A stretch of DNA of 64,000 bases from Nephrocerus scutellatus (taxonomy: Eukaryota > Arthropoda > Insecta > Diptera > Pipunculidae): contig OX352762.1 of NCBI GenBank assembly GCA_947095585.1, forward strand, positions 114,854,930 to 114,918,929, in the 5' to 3' direction. The position numbers and the translations under genes were made by a program. The notes beneath the pieces were generated by a model that ran no database searches, had not been told where the DNA came from, and saw only the letters and a list, made by a program, of their open reading frames with translations. The stretch's first letter is position 1. Every line of letters starts with the position of its first letter. Below are positions 1 to 9,392 of this stretch, in pieces.

Positions 1-780
1 AGTTGAGAAAAAAATTCGGTCCATAGAAGGCATAGAATGAATGTGAATCTGAATGGGAGGGGAAGTAGAATGGTCCTATACTCGTATAAGCGTTGTAGCC
101 GTTGTAGCGTTGAGCCTCTACAGCCTATTTCTTTATTAATATGTTCTATGGCGCACAAGGATACGACGTGCAGCTGCTGCGCATCCATCCTATCACACAA
201 GGAAACAACGACTTACTCCCCCACAGCACAGCACACAGGACACAGCACACAGGAATTAATTTTCCAGCAGAAGTGTTTCATTAAAAATATGGGTGCAGCG
301 AACTGGCGCTGCTGGAGCCGATTTTACAATTGTTCTCCGCTTGGGTTGGCTAGGACACATAAATGCTCTATATCCTCTCTATATTCGTGTGCAAAAGGAA
401 TTAAAATAAAGGCATAAAACGAAAACGTCATGCACCACCCCAGCCAGCACCACAACCACAACACCGCCGTCACCATCACCACACCATCAAACTTACCCAG
501 TCCATCAGCAACGAAACAAAAGGAAGAATCGCATCGAATATGCCTGCCACTCCACCTGTCTGAACCCACTCGGTTGTATTCATTCATTCATTCACTCAAA
601 AGTTGTATTCACTCGTATATCCATCTGTAGCGCGACCGGCTACATCCCTCCCACATCCACAGATACAAATTAAACTGGTGAGTGAGGTTTGTGTGTGTGT
701 TCGTGGGTGAGTAAAAATCCCGTACCGGCACGCAAACTACCAAAGAGACAATGAACCCCTCGTGGAAATAGACAGAAATC
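1..780. other. Non-coding stretch, nothing recognised
   Basis: No gene or transposon protein is recognisable here. The only texture is a C/A-rich block around 428-520 made of short cac/acc runs, and a short ATTC tetranucleotide run near 580-595. The open frames crossing it are low-complexity and lack any familiar motif. Confidence 0.5.
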
Positions 781-814
781 ATGCAAACAAAAATCCCTGT
801 CTATACAGGGTCCG

Positions 815-1200
815 GCCGATTAAAGTGTTACCAACTTCACGCTGCTGTATTTGCCAAACGGCTGATGACAGCGCGCTCATCTTATGATAATCGTTTTTTA
901 CAAGTATATGGAAGCATATCGAATTCAAACAGTTTGATTGCACTGTTTTTGGCTGGAAAGTCAACTGGCTATTGTCAAACAGCTCCATCGTTTGAATGTG
1001 AATAAAATATTTGTATATCGGACCATCGCACGTTATAGAGATATTGGTAGCATTACAAAACGCCGAAGAAATGTCCTTCCAAAAACAGCAACAACGCCAG
1101 AGATGGTTCGCAAAGTGAAGGCAAGAAGCGAAATCGACGACAAAGTGCTCAAAATCTGGCAAAACATCTGCACGATAGAAATATCCGCCTGATTGACGGA
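815..1200 (+). pseudogene. Mariner-type transposase, N-terminal relic
   Basis: This is a broken remnant of an IS630/Tc1/mariner transposase. Positions about 938-1130 read as the paired helix-turn-helix region, with the recognisable blocks AIVKQLHRLNVNKIFVYRTI and KTATTPEMVRKVKAR. The frame then changes, and about 1138-1193 continues as a SAQNLAKHL-type helix before ending. Only the DNA-binding part survives, so there is no catalytic DDD/E domain and the copy cannot transpose. The sequence upstream, about 815-880, is shared with a second fragment at 29325-29400, so it is probably the element's 5' untranslated region. A run of TA dinucleotides at 1213-1230 follows directly. Superfamily is fairly certain; the exact subgroup is not. 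Confidence 0.65.
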
Positions 1201-1204
1201 AAAA

Positions 1205-1335
1205 TGAAGATCAATATATATATATATATAAATGTTCACGCTCACGCTGAAAGTCCATTCTAACTGTTAGTTAGTTGAAATCGGCCCAGTAGTTCCGAAG
1301 ATTACATCCTACACACAAACCAACATTACCTCGAA
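1205..1335. repeat. TA microsatellite with a transposon-tail-like segment
   Basis: TA dinucleotides at 1213-1230 are followed by a segment with the phrase GAAATCGGCCCAGTAGTTCC. That wording is typical of 3' ends of interspersed repeats in insects, and it occurs next to a TA run, as does the tail-like segment at 62953-63060. I infer a retroposon or Helitron tail, but no boundary is visible. Confidence 0.35.
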
Positions 1336-2229
1336 TGTAACCTAGCGACTGAACGCAAAAATGTTGCGTACCGAGCAATGCAATGCAATCTCATAGAATG
1401 CGGGTACGCGAAGCTTTATATTATTAGTATAGATGACGAAAATACAGCCTTTTGATTTAGTAACACTTCGATCGACGGAGCCTGTATAATAAGTATCGTG
1501 CAAGCAGAATACATGACATCAGAGAAGCTGCTCCTGCTTTTCCAAGCCGACTTCGTCGATGGTGTTGGTGGTTGGTATAGATAGAAATACTAAGTTCGGG
1601 CGGTTGCTTCCTTCACGGCAACATAGTTGGTGATTTGAATGACACAAGAATGAAAACGAAACGAAAACGTGGCATTTGTACCCCCATTTTGGACGCAAAG
1701 AATTTGAAGTGAAACGGACGATTAAAAAAAAGATGAAACGAGAGCGCGCGAAACACGTGGATAACATTTTAGTTTTTCGAATGCCTTTAAAATTTCAAAT
1801 AAATTTCAACCCCTTTGATATGTACACTAATAGCTATAAATAGGCTTGGATAGTTGTGAATATATCTCTATATATTTATGTCGGGCTTTGACTGCAGTTT
1901 TAAGCTACTCCGTTCTTACTAACTTACGCTAACAACACCATTTGCAAAAAGATACTAAAACACCAAGAACAAATTAAAGAAATAAACACTACACCGGAAA
2001 ATTTTGGCGTTTATTATTATCAAAGAAATAAAACCAAAGACAAGTTATTATCCAAACGCTTATCTCTGTCCATTGTCATTTTTTGAAGAACAAAAGGCTT
2101 ACGAAGATATTCTGCTTCAGATTATGAATCAGTAAGGGAAAAAAGTGCTTTATCAAATGGTACTCAAATGTCCTACAAGGAAAAGCCAGCACGAGTGAAT
2201 GCGATGATATCACTTTTTCTTGATATTTT
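1336..2229. other. Non-coding stretch, nothing recognised
   Basis: AT-rich sequence with no recognisable protein. The last part, from about 2040, may be LINE sequence too decayed to read, because the LOA-like reverse transcriptase becomes legible only at about 2230. Confidence 0.4.
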
Positions 2230-2774
2230 TACATACGGTCATGAATCGGCGAAAGATTTTAGAACACTTAGCCTATCGTCGTTCCTGCTGAAAGCGCTGG
2301 AGCGAATCATTGACTATCACATAAGTCTACGTTTCGAAGATACGGCTGTATCAAAATACCGGCATGCTTGCCTTAAAGACAGGTCCACAGAGACAGCCCT
2401 TCATGAGGTAGTACACATAACTGAACATTTCCTTTATTTCAAACAATAATACACCCATGCAACCTTTCTCGATATAGAAGACGCCTTTAACAATGTCCAC
2501 ATTGATGCACTTCAGGAGGCTCTCACTTCTAATACGGTAGATCATCTCCATGCTAAGTAGCAGGGTGATCCATGGCAATTTCGGAAGTAGCAGCATTACC
2601 AAATCAGTCGACGGGTGTGTTATTGCCCCTTATATGGCTATTGGTTATAAATAAAGTCTTCAGGACACTTAAGATGTACAGGATGTTGTTGCGTATGCAG
2701 ACGACGTGGTGATACTTGTGTCAGGACAGTACCCTTCCGTGATTATTGAGGTCATGAAAAGGGCTCTAGGCAGG
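2230..2774 (+). pseudogene. LOA/Bilbo-like LINE, RT part upstream of the provirus
   Basis: This is the fingers and palm part of a non-LTR reverse transcriptase. The block KDFRTLSLSSFLLKALERII (about 2254-2313) is the usual start of LINE RT domains, followed by a STETALHEVV block (about 2386-2415) and an FLDIE-AFNNVH block after an in-frame stop near 2447. The catalytic AYADDVVIL box lies at about 2692-2718. The frame is broken several times, so this is a pseudogene. It stops at 2774, where the errantivirus was inserted, and resumes at 11955. A second copy at 32055-33745 matches closely across the insertion point. Clade assignment rests on motif wording only. Confidence 0.75.
2771..2774. repeat. 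Target site duplication CAGG, left
   Basis: CAGG lies directly against the left LTR and is repeated at 11951-11954 against the right LTR. A 4-bp duplication is the normal size for gypsy-type integrases. Confidence 0.92.
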
Positions 2775-3337
2775 TGTTGGGTCGTGGTAATATATCGAAA
2801 AATAAAACACAGATGGATTAGTTTATATAAAGTGTTTAATGATCTGACCGCTAGGCAACTTGCCTAATCGGATGTTTGAAATTGACTGCCTCATCCATCG
2901 TTCCATTTCTTCCTCCATGCCTTTGACTTGATTTTTTAGTGCAGGTCAAACTGAACCGTTCTGTTGACCTGCATGTTTACGCATCACCATTCTCGCAGTC
3001 GTTGTACGAACAAGCGAATGCGAGAATGCAATTGACAATAGAAAATGTAGACGCCGCGGTGGGTCGTCGGTATCCGATTTAGGATTTGGGAAAAAAAGGA
3101 TAGATTGAAGACGCCGCGGTGGGTCGTCGGATTTAGAATAATAGGAATTGTAGACGCCGCGGTGGGTCGTCGGATTTAGGATAATGGATTTGGGTTATTG
3201 GAAAAATGGGTAATGTTACATTATGGATAATGTAACATTAGAAAAAATAGGAAATGTGCATAGCACATGTTTGGGAAAGGAAGGATATTATGAAATGTGC
3301 GTAGCACATGTCTAAGGAGTTGTGTGTGGTCACAACA
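2775..3337 (-). repeat. 3' LTR of the errantivirus (563 bp)
   Basis: Begins TGTTG and ends CAACA, the TG...CA termini expected of an LTR. On the element's strand U3 starts at 3337. It contains three exact copies of a 22-bp GC-rich word (3049-3070, 3109-3130, 3152-3173) and several perfect inverted repeats (2852-2866, 2941-2972, 2988-3028, 3211-3240). It carries 59 bp (3259-3317) absent from the other LTR, holding two imperfect copies of an ATGTGC/GCACAT dyad. A symmetrical TATA-like word, TTTATATAAA, lies at 2822-2831, only 47 bp from the LTR end. No AATAAA signal is visible on the coding strand within the LTR. Confidence 0.95.
2822..2831 (-). promoter_or_regulatory. TATA-like box in the 3' LTR
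   Basis: TTTATATAAA is palindromic and lies 43 bp before the element-strand end of the LTR; the same word occurs in the 5' LTR. If used there, transcription would start about 25-30 bp downstream, which leaves a very short R-U5. This is inferred from position only. Confidence 0.4.
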
Positions 3338-3348
3338 CTCCTCCCCCC
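3338..3348 (-). promoter_or_regulatory. Polypurine tract for plus-strand DNA priming
   Basis: On the element's strand this reads GGGGGGAGGAG and abuts the first base of the 3' LTR. That position and composition are those of the RNase H-resistant primer for second-strand DNA synthesis. Confidence 0.9.
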
Positions 3349-3519
3349 TTAGAATACGAAAGACGCGCGACGTTAGGAGAGAAGACTTTCGGCATATGGC
3401 ATGTAGGAGTCAATGAACGATGAATGTAGTTTAGTGATTCTGCTATACGATATGAAATAGATATTTATTAAACAATTTTTGTTTGCCTAGCACGCTTATA
3501 CACGTGTACAATATTTTAT

Positions 3520-3564
<45 letters not shown>

Positions 3565-3752
3565 GACATTATTTATTTGTTTTATAATTTTATATTTATA
3601 ATTTGTTTGAAATGATAATAATAATATTGTATTTCTTTTTTTTTTTATTGATAAGAAATGATTGTATATATATGTATTTTCTTTTAATATATATATAAAT
3701 GATTACAAATTGGAAATTTTTTTTTTGAGATGTTATTTTGAATTTTTTTTTT
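3349..3752 (-). other. 3' non-coding region of the errantivirus
   Basis: Lies between the env stop and the polypurine tract. It is very AT-rich and includes an uninterrupted run of 32 T on the plus strand at 3532-3563, which is 32 A on the transcript strand. Such a run is prone to slippage, so its true length may differ. No reading frame is supported. Confidence 0.7.
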
Positions 3753-5555
3753 TTATGGATTTTCTGCTACATTTTCTCCTGCTTCTTTGTTCACCGAGAC
3801 TTTTATTTTAAAGTATTTCTTTATTACATGTATTAATATGCAAATTAGACATATGGCAATGAGGGTAGAGGTCGAAATATATAAAGTTTCATGTTTTATT
3901 GTTATAAATGATGTATCTTTTCTTACTAAATCTTTTACGTTAATACTGAATTTATCCAAATTTAACTTTTCAACATGTATTATGTGGGATGAGATTTGGG
4001 ATAGGTTACTGGGGATATCGATTTTTTCAATTACGGGTATGGCCTGGAAATGGTAGAGAATAGGGACCTTGTTGTAAATGTCATTTGACGCCTGCAAGTA
4101 AATTTCGTTCGTTACTGCCTTGCAGTATGGCTTTATTTTAAGGATTCCGCTGTCTGATAATTTTATTGTGTGTGGAGTATCGCCACATATGATTCGTACG
4201 TTTTTTGGTTCTGGCATAACATATAGCCATGAGTTTTTGTTCTTCAACGTGAACCATAACTCGTGTTTGAGTTGGAATACTCGATATTCACAAATCTGTG
4301 GATTTGGGTTTCCTGATATTAGCTGTATTATGCAATTATTCATGTCATAATTATGTATAACGAAATTTTGTTGGCACACGAAATGTTCTGGTTCGCTTGT
4401 GATACATTTTTCCAAATCATTAATGCTCAAAAATATGTATCTCCTGTAGTTCTCGTTAACGGCAACGAGTTCGCTACCAGTTGAGACGTATCGATATGTG
4501 TGCTCTAGATATTTTGTGGGGAGAGGGGTAATTCTAAATAGATTAAATTCTTCGTTAACCATCGGTATGCTGACCTGAATCATAAAATTTCCATTTACAT
4601 AAATGGGTGTCGTTGTTGCTAGTGAATTGATTATAGGTAGATTTAACCTGGAAATTTTCTGTGGAAACCTTACGTTGTGCGGGAGTTCGGCCTGTATCTG
4701 GTTTAACGTAGCAATAAAAATGTCTGAATTTAAAAATCTGCTGTCTAATCTTCCTAATTTTGCCTCTTGCAAAATGTCAAGTAATTCTGCTTGTTTTGCC
4801 AAAATTTGGGAAGCGCATATGGATATAAGGTATGACATTTCGTCAAAACTGTGAAGTATTTTTTCAAAGTTCGTGAGATTTACCAGCTTAGCTGAATTTT
4901 CTTTAATTTCTTTGGTTATTAAATTAAAGTTATTATTTACGTTACGTGTCGTGTCATTAAGTGCATCAAAAACGTTTGATATTATAGTCAATTGTTCTTT
5001 TGTCATGTGGTAGAGGCTATTTTGGTTTTCCGAGAGGGTTTGTAATGCGTTTTCTATCTTTACAGCGTCTTGAGAGTCCATTGTTCCGAAAAGGAATTTC
5101 TGGATATAACCTATACCGTTAAATAAACCTCCGTTTGTAATTGTCGTACTTCTTTTAGTAAGTCTTGTCCCCAATAGGATACCATCCAGCATCCTATTAT
5201 TTTGCTGTACCTCGTTAAGAGAGTGTTTCAGCATTTGTAGGGTCATTTTACAGCGGCCTATAGGATACTCTTTTGTCGTATTCTCGCATAGATCCGAGAG
5301 CGTGTTAATGTTTTTCTTTAAGGTTTTGGCATTGGTATTTGTTATTGAATTATTAAAATAGAATAGGAATGTCCATTTTGTGAAGGATTTTTCGAGTACG
5401 CCTATGGGTTCCAAATAAACACCTGTAGTGTTTAGTGGTAGTTGTTGATGTAGCTGCGCTGCAGCCGCACTTAGTGCGCAAACAAGGATTAAGTAACTGA
5501 AATTGAAAACACAGAAAATTCGTGTTTTAATATTTTGGTATTTTGTGTGTGTCAT
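3753..5555 (-). CDS. env: Errantivirus envelope glycoprotein
   Basis: A 600-residue class I-like fusion glycoprotein of the insect errantivirus type, related to baculovirus F proteins. The start is a true ATG, 9 bp after the pol stop. A hydrophobic signal peptide spans about residues 13-33. A furin site, RLTKR, lies at 131-135, and the segment just after it has the GLFN...GY...LFGTMDSQD pattern expected of the fusion-peptide region. Several N-glycosylation sequons are visible. A single membrane anchor spans about 560-578, followed by a basic cytoplasmic tail of some 22 residues. No internal stop is present. In gypsy, Env is made from a spliced subgenomic RNA; I could not place the splice sites here. 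It would give the particle the means to enter cells, as shown for gypsy in Drosophila. Confidence 0.93.
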   Translation of the reverse strand: MTHTKYQNIKTRIFCVFNFSYLILVCALSAAAAQLHQQLPLNTTGVYLEPIGVLEKSFTKWTFLFYFNNSITNTNAKTLKKNINTLSDLCENTTKEYPIGRCKMTLQMLKHSLNEVQQNNRMLDGILLGTRLTKRSTTITNGGLFNGIGYIQKFLFGTMDSQDAVKIENALQTLSENQNSLYHMTKEQLTIISNVFDALNDTTRNVNNNFNLITKEIKENSAKLVNLTNFEKILHSFDEMSYLISICASQILAKQAELLDILQEAKLGRLDSRFLNSDIFIATLNQIQAELPHNVRFPQKISRLNLPIINSLATTTPIYVNGNFMIQVSIPMVNEEFNLFRITPLPTKYLEHTYRYVSTGSELVAVNENYRRYIFLSINDLEKCITSEPEHFVCQQNFVIHNYDMNNCIIQLISGNPNPQICEYRVFQLKHELWFTLKNKNSWLYVMPEPKNVRIICGDTPHTIKLSDSGILKIKPYCKAVTNEIYLQASNDIYNKVPILYHFQAIPVIEKIDIPSNLSQISSHIIHVEKLNLDKFSINVKDLVRKDTSFITIKHETLYISTSTLIAICLICILIHVIKKYFKIKVSVNKEAGENVAENP

Positions 5556-5564
5556 GTTAAGTGT

Positions 5565-8500
5565 TTATGTATTTGTGTGCGCTTGTGTGTATGGTTTAAT
5601 TAAATTATTGTGTATGACTTTTTCCTTCCTACCAATTTTAATTCTAGAATTCTCTGGGGATAGAATTTCTACGATTTCGTAGGGTCCTTCGAAGATGGGG
5701 GTAAGTTTTTTGTTAACCCTATTTTTTATTTCTAGTAGAACTTTGTCTCCTACGTTAAAGTTAGTTTCTTTGCAGTTTTGATCGTAATAGGTTTTTGACT
5801 TTTCTTTCGCTTTTATTTGGTTATTACGAATTATTTCATAGCCGGTTTGCATTTTTTCTTTTATCTCAGCGACATAATCATCGTAGTTGTATGTAGGCTG
5901 TACGCTTCTGTTAAGAGTTGAGGGAATTGGAGCTTCGAATCCGTATAGGGCTTCAAATGGGCTGTAATTTGTGCTTGAATGTGAGGTGGTATTATAGCAA
6001 AATATCGCATAATCCATATACTGATCCCAATTTGCTTGATCTTTACTTGCATAATTTCTTAGATAGTCGCCTAAAGTTCTATGCGATCTTTCGAGTGAGC
6101 CATTTGACTGAGGATGGTATGGGCTTGTTTGTATTTTATGAATCTTTAGTGTTTTGCAAATATTTTTGAATAATTCACTTGTGAAATTCGTTCCTTGATC
6201 CGTAAGTATTGTTTGTGGTATTCCAAAGGTGCAAACTATTTTCTTTATCAGTGCTTCAGCCACCGTTCTGGCTTCTTGGTTGGGTATAGCTATTGCTTGG
6301 ACGAATTTCGTTAAATCATCCTGAAATGTAAGTATATATTTGTTATTGTTTTCAGTAATTGGCAGTGGTCCCACTATATCAAGAGCTATTCTTTCGAATG
6401 GAACTTTCGCTGTTGTAGTGATGACCATAGGGATTTTGTTGCGTGTATATACTTTATTCTTCTGGCATAGTTCACAAGACATGATGTATTTCTTTATGTC
6501 TACATACATATTTTTCCATTTGTACGCCTTTCTGATACGCTTTAGTGTGCGTTTAACTCCTTGATGACCTCCTAAGGGTGTGTCGTGAAATTCAAACAGT
6601 ATTTGCTTTATTTTCACTGGGTCTGTGATTTCTGTAACATGATTGTCCTGCTCAGGTTCGCCTGGCGTCATCTTGCTACAACTACGGGTTACCACATTAA
6701 TTTCTGGTACATTTAAACGCGACAAAGCATCCGCATTCGTATTTAGATGTCCCGCTTTATGCGAGACCGTGAAGTCATACTCCTCTAGTTTTATGCGCCA
6801 GCGCATTATTCTCGAAGAAGGATCCTTCAGGTTGAACATCCATACCAGTGGCTTATGGTCGGTAATGACTTCAAAGTGGCGTCCGAAAACGTATGGTCTA
6901 AAGTGTGTGACTGCCCAGACTACTGCAAGAGCTTCCTTCTCGATAGTAGAATAGTTTTTTTCGGCCTTGTTTAGTATTCTACTGGCAAACGCTATTGGTA
7001 GATCATTATCGTTTGAATCTCGCTGGGATAATACCGCGCCTATAGCTTCGTTGCTAGCGTCGGAAGTGATATAAAAAGTTTTTGCAAAATTTGGGTAAAT
7101 GAGTATAGGTGGTTGAACTATAGACTTCTTTAGTTTTCTAAAGGATTCGTCACAAAAAGCGTCCCACTTAAAAGGTACGTCTTTACGAAGAAGTTTATTC
7201 AGCGGATTTGCAATTTGTGAATAATTTTTAATAAATTTTCGGTAATACCCGGACAGACCTAGAAATGATTTTATTTGTTTTTGGGTTTTAGGAATTTCGA
7301 TATTATTAATCGCTGCAATCTTATCGGGATCTGGTTTAACACCGTCTGCTGTAATGACGTGTCCTAAATACATAACTTCTGTTTGAAGGAATTTGCATTT
7401 AGATAATTTGATTTTTAGATTGAATTTGTCTAGAGCTTTAAAAACTTCAATAAGCTTCTTGTTGTGATCTTGCAAATTTTTCCCGTAAATCACAATGTCG
7501 TCAAGATATACTAAACACATAAAACCTTGCAATCCAGAGAGAACAACGTTCATAAGTCTCTGGAATGTTGGCGGAGCATTTCGTAAACCAAACGGCATTC
7601 TGTTGAACTCGAAATGACCGTTGGTAGTACTAAACGCTGTTTTTTCTTTATCCTCTTCAGTAATTTCGATTTGGTGGAAACCATCCACCAGATCTAGCGT
7701 AGTAAAGTACTTGGAGTCTCCAAGTTGCCCAAGAATGTCTTCGATATTGGGGATTGGGTATGCGTCTGGAATTGTAGCCTCATTTAATTTTCGGTAGTCT
7801 ATTACGACTCTCCATTTTTGATCTCCTTTTTTGGGGACTACCAGAAGTGGCGCATTCCACGGACTAGTACTGGGTCTAATTACGTCATCTTGAAGCATTT
7901 TATTAACTTGTTTTCTTATCTCCTGTTTGTGGATTTCTGCTAGGCGATATGGGCGTATGTTTGCAGGAACAGTGTTTTCTGTCTTAATGGAATGCTTTAT
8001 TCCTGATGTGGTACTTAATTTGTCGCCTTCAATAAAGAATAAGTGATTAAAATTTCTGCAGATTTCCTCTATGGATTGCTTTTCTTCTAGATTTAAGTGA
8101 ATAAGATTTAATTCTGTTTTAAGTTTTTCTAATCTTTCTTCGACTACTTGGTCGGTTGATATCGAGTTTAGGTTATACACTGTGTAATGGTCCATGTTTT
8201 CAGATTTAAGGCTTAAGTTTTTTATACTAACATCTTCGTTGTTGGTATTTAAAATGGATATGAATACGTAACCGTCTTTGGGTGCTGTTATCGTTGATGC
8301 CGAATACACGCGTGGAGCTATTTCCTGAGAAAAATATATTTGTTCCATTTTCTCTTTTACTGGTCCATATTTTACCCACTTTTCAGTTCTAGCTGGAATT
8401 GTTAAGGTCTTCCATTCGTTGCTGAAGTCTACTGTAAATTGTCTGTTTTTGTAGTGGTATACAAATATATTGTCATTGTAATCCACTATCGCATTAAATT

Positions 8501-9392
8501 TTCTAAAAAAATCTTCACCTATGATTCCATCTTGCGTAATAGGGAAGTTTTGTGGTACTATGTGAAAAGGATGTTTGAGATGTTGACCTGGTGTAATTTC
8601 GATGTTTAGTAGTATTGTACCTAGCGTTGACGTAGACGTTTTGCCTATACCTGTCAGTTCAATAACATTTTTTAAGTTTACCTCGGCATTTAGTTTTAAT
8701 GTTCCGAGTTTTATTAAACTAAGGCTTGCCCCCGTATCGAGCAGCATAATATTAGATTTAGCCTTTGATTCCTGAGACTTTATTTTTATCTCGCTTTTAA
8801 AAGTAGATGCTCTGTTTATAGATGAGATATTGGCTATTTGTTTAGCTGAACTTGATTCAGTATCTAGACTTCTGGTTAGAAATTGATGTAGCCTTCGGAT
8901 TTGGCTTTGGCTTCGATTTTGATGGTGGTGTTCATTTAGCAGAATATTTTGTTTTATTGTTTGCTTTCGGACTTTTTCCGGATTTGAGTCTCTGTTAGGC
9001 ATTCTATGGCCAGGAACTTTCTCAGACTTTGCATGTGGAATAGTTCGATTTAAACTATCGGATTTATATTTTTGAGACAGCTCGATTTGAATTTGATTTT
9101 GAGAATTCGTTTTTCGATTTTGATTTTGATTTTGATTTTGATTTTGATTTTGATTTTGATTTTGATTTTGATTTTGATTTTGATTTTGATTTTGATTTTG
9201 ATTTTGATTTTGATTTTGATTTTGATTTTGATTTTGATTTTGATTTTGATTTTGATTTTGATTTTGATTTTGATTTTGATTTTGATTTTGATTTTGATTT
9301 TGATTTTGATTTTGATTTTGATTTTGATTTTGATTTTGATTTTGATTTTGATTTTGATTTTGATTTTGATTTTGATTTTGATTTACGCACAA
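5565..9392 (-). CDS. pol: Errantivirus Pol polyprotein (PR-RT-RNaseH-IN)
   Basis: Reading order is a glutamine/asparagine repeat, then aspartic protease (LLDTGAS near residue 218 as numbered from 9392), reverse transcriptase (YLDD near 628), RNase H (TSDAS near 777 with later E, D and D residues) and integrase. The integrase has an H-H-C-C zinc domain at about 934-974 and a D,D-35-E core with aspartates near 1004 and 1061 and a glutamate near 1098. The C-terminus ends in a GPYEIVEI-type basic domain. The codon at 9392 is TTG, not ATG: the frame is open further back, to 9464, and overlaps gag by 82 nt, so translation is expected by -1 frameshifting from gag. All catalytic motifs I checked are present and no stop interrupts the frame. 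Confidence 0.95.
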   Translation of the reverse strand: MCVNQNQNQNQNQNQNQNQNQNQNQNQNQNQNQNQNQNQNQNQNQNQNQNQNQNQNQNQNQNQNQNQNQNQNQNQNQNQNQNQNQNQNQNQNRKTNSQNQIQIELSQKYKSDSLNRTIPHAKSEKVPGHRMPNRDSNPEKVRKQTIKQNILLNEHHHQNRSQSQIRRLHQFLTRSLDTESSSAKQIANISSINRASTFKSEIKIKSQESKAKSNIMLLDTGASLSLIKLGTLKLNAEVNLKNVIELTGIGKTSTSTLGTILLNIEITPGQHLKHPFHIVPQNFPITQDGIIGEDFFRKFNAIVDYNDNIFVYHYKNRQFTVDFSNEWKTLTIPARTEKWVKYGPVKEKMEQIYFSQEIAPRVYSASTITAPKDGYVFISILNTNNEDVSIKNLSLKSENMDHYTVYNLNSISTDQVVEERLEKLKTELNLIHLNLEEKQSIEEICRNFNHLFFIEGDKLSTTSGIKHSIKTENTVPANIRPYRLAEIHKQEIRKQVNKMLQDDVIRPSTSPWNAPLLVVPKKGDQKWRVVIDYRKLNEATIPDAYPIPNIEDILGQLGDSKYFTTLDLVDGFHQIEITEEDKEKTAFSTTNGHFEFNRMPFGLRNAPPTFQRLMNVVLSGLQGFMCLVYLDDIVIYGKNLQDHNKKLIEVFKALDKFNLKIKLSKCKFLQTEVMYLGHVITADGVKPDPDKIAAINNIEIPKTQKQIKSFLGLSGYYRKFIKNYSQIANPLNKLLRKDVPFKWDAFCDESFRKLKKSIVQPPILIYPNFAKTFYITSDASNEAIGAVLSQRDSNDNDLPIAFASRILNKAEKNYSTIEKEALAVVWAVTHFRPYVFGRHFEVITDHKPLVWMFNLKDPSSRIMRWRIKLEEYDFTVSHKAGHLNTNADALSRLNVPEINVVTRSCSKMTPGEPEQDNHVTEITDPVKIKQILFEFHDTPLGGHQGVKRTLKRIRKAYKWKNMYVDIKKYIMSCELCQKNKVYTRNKIPMVITTTAKVPFERIALDIVGPLPITENNNKYILTFQDDLTKFVQAIAIPNQEARTVAEALIKKIVCTFGIPQTILTDQGTNFTSELFKNICKTLKIHKIQTSPYHPQSNGSLERSHRTLGDYLRNYASKDQANWDQYMDYAIFCYNTTSHSSTNYSPFEALYGFEAPIPSTLNRSVQPTYNYDDYVAEIKEKMQTGYEIIRNNQIKAKEKSKTYYDQNCKETNFNVGDKVLLEIKNRVNKKLTPIFEGPYEIVEILSPENSRIKIGRKEKVIHNNLIKPYTQAHTNT
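9116..9384 (-). repeat. Hexamer array (GATTTT)44 inside pol
   Basis: Forty-four perfect GATTTT units run from 9116 to 9379, followed by five bases of another. On the pol strand they encode alternating glutamine and asparagine. Another minus-strand frame also stays open through the array, reading serine-lysine. The array lies after the frameshift site and before the protease. Gene-coding microsatellites of this length without a single interrupted unit are unusual, and the number of units may vary between copies. Confidence 0.97.

Noticed and set aside
37..417. 126-codon open frame on the plus strand, overlapped by another on the minus strand
   Set aside because: No domain, biased composition and no neighbour of similar type; looks like a chance frame.
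3532..3563. Poly(A) tail of an inserted retroposon
   Set aside because: It lies inside the errantivirus 3' region with no element or target duplication around it; simple homopolymer is the simpler reading.
9064..9390. Ser-Lys repeat frame on the minus strand and Ile-Leu repeat frame on the plus strand over the hexamer array
   Set aside because: Both are other-frame readings of the GATTTT array; the Gln/Asn frame is continuous with pol.
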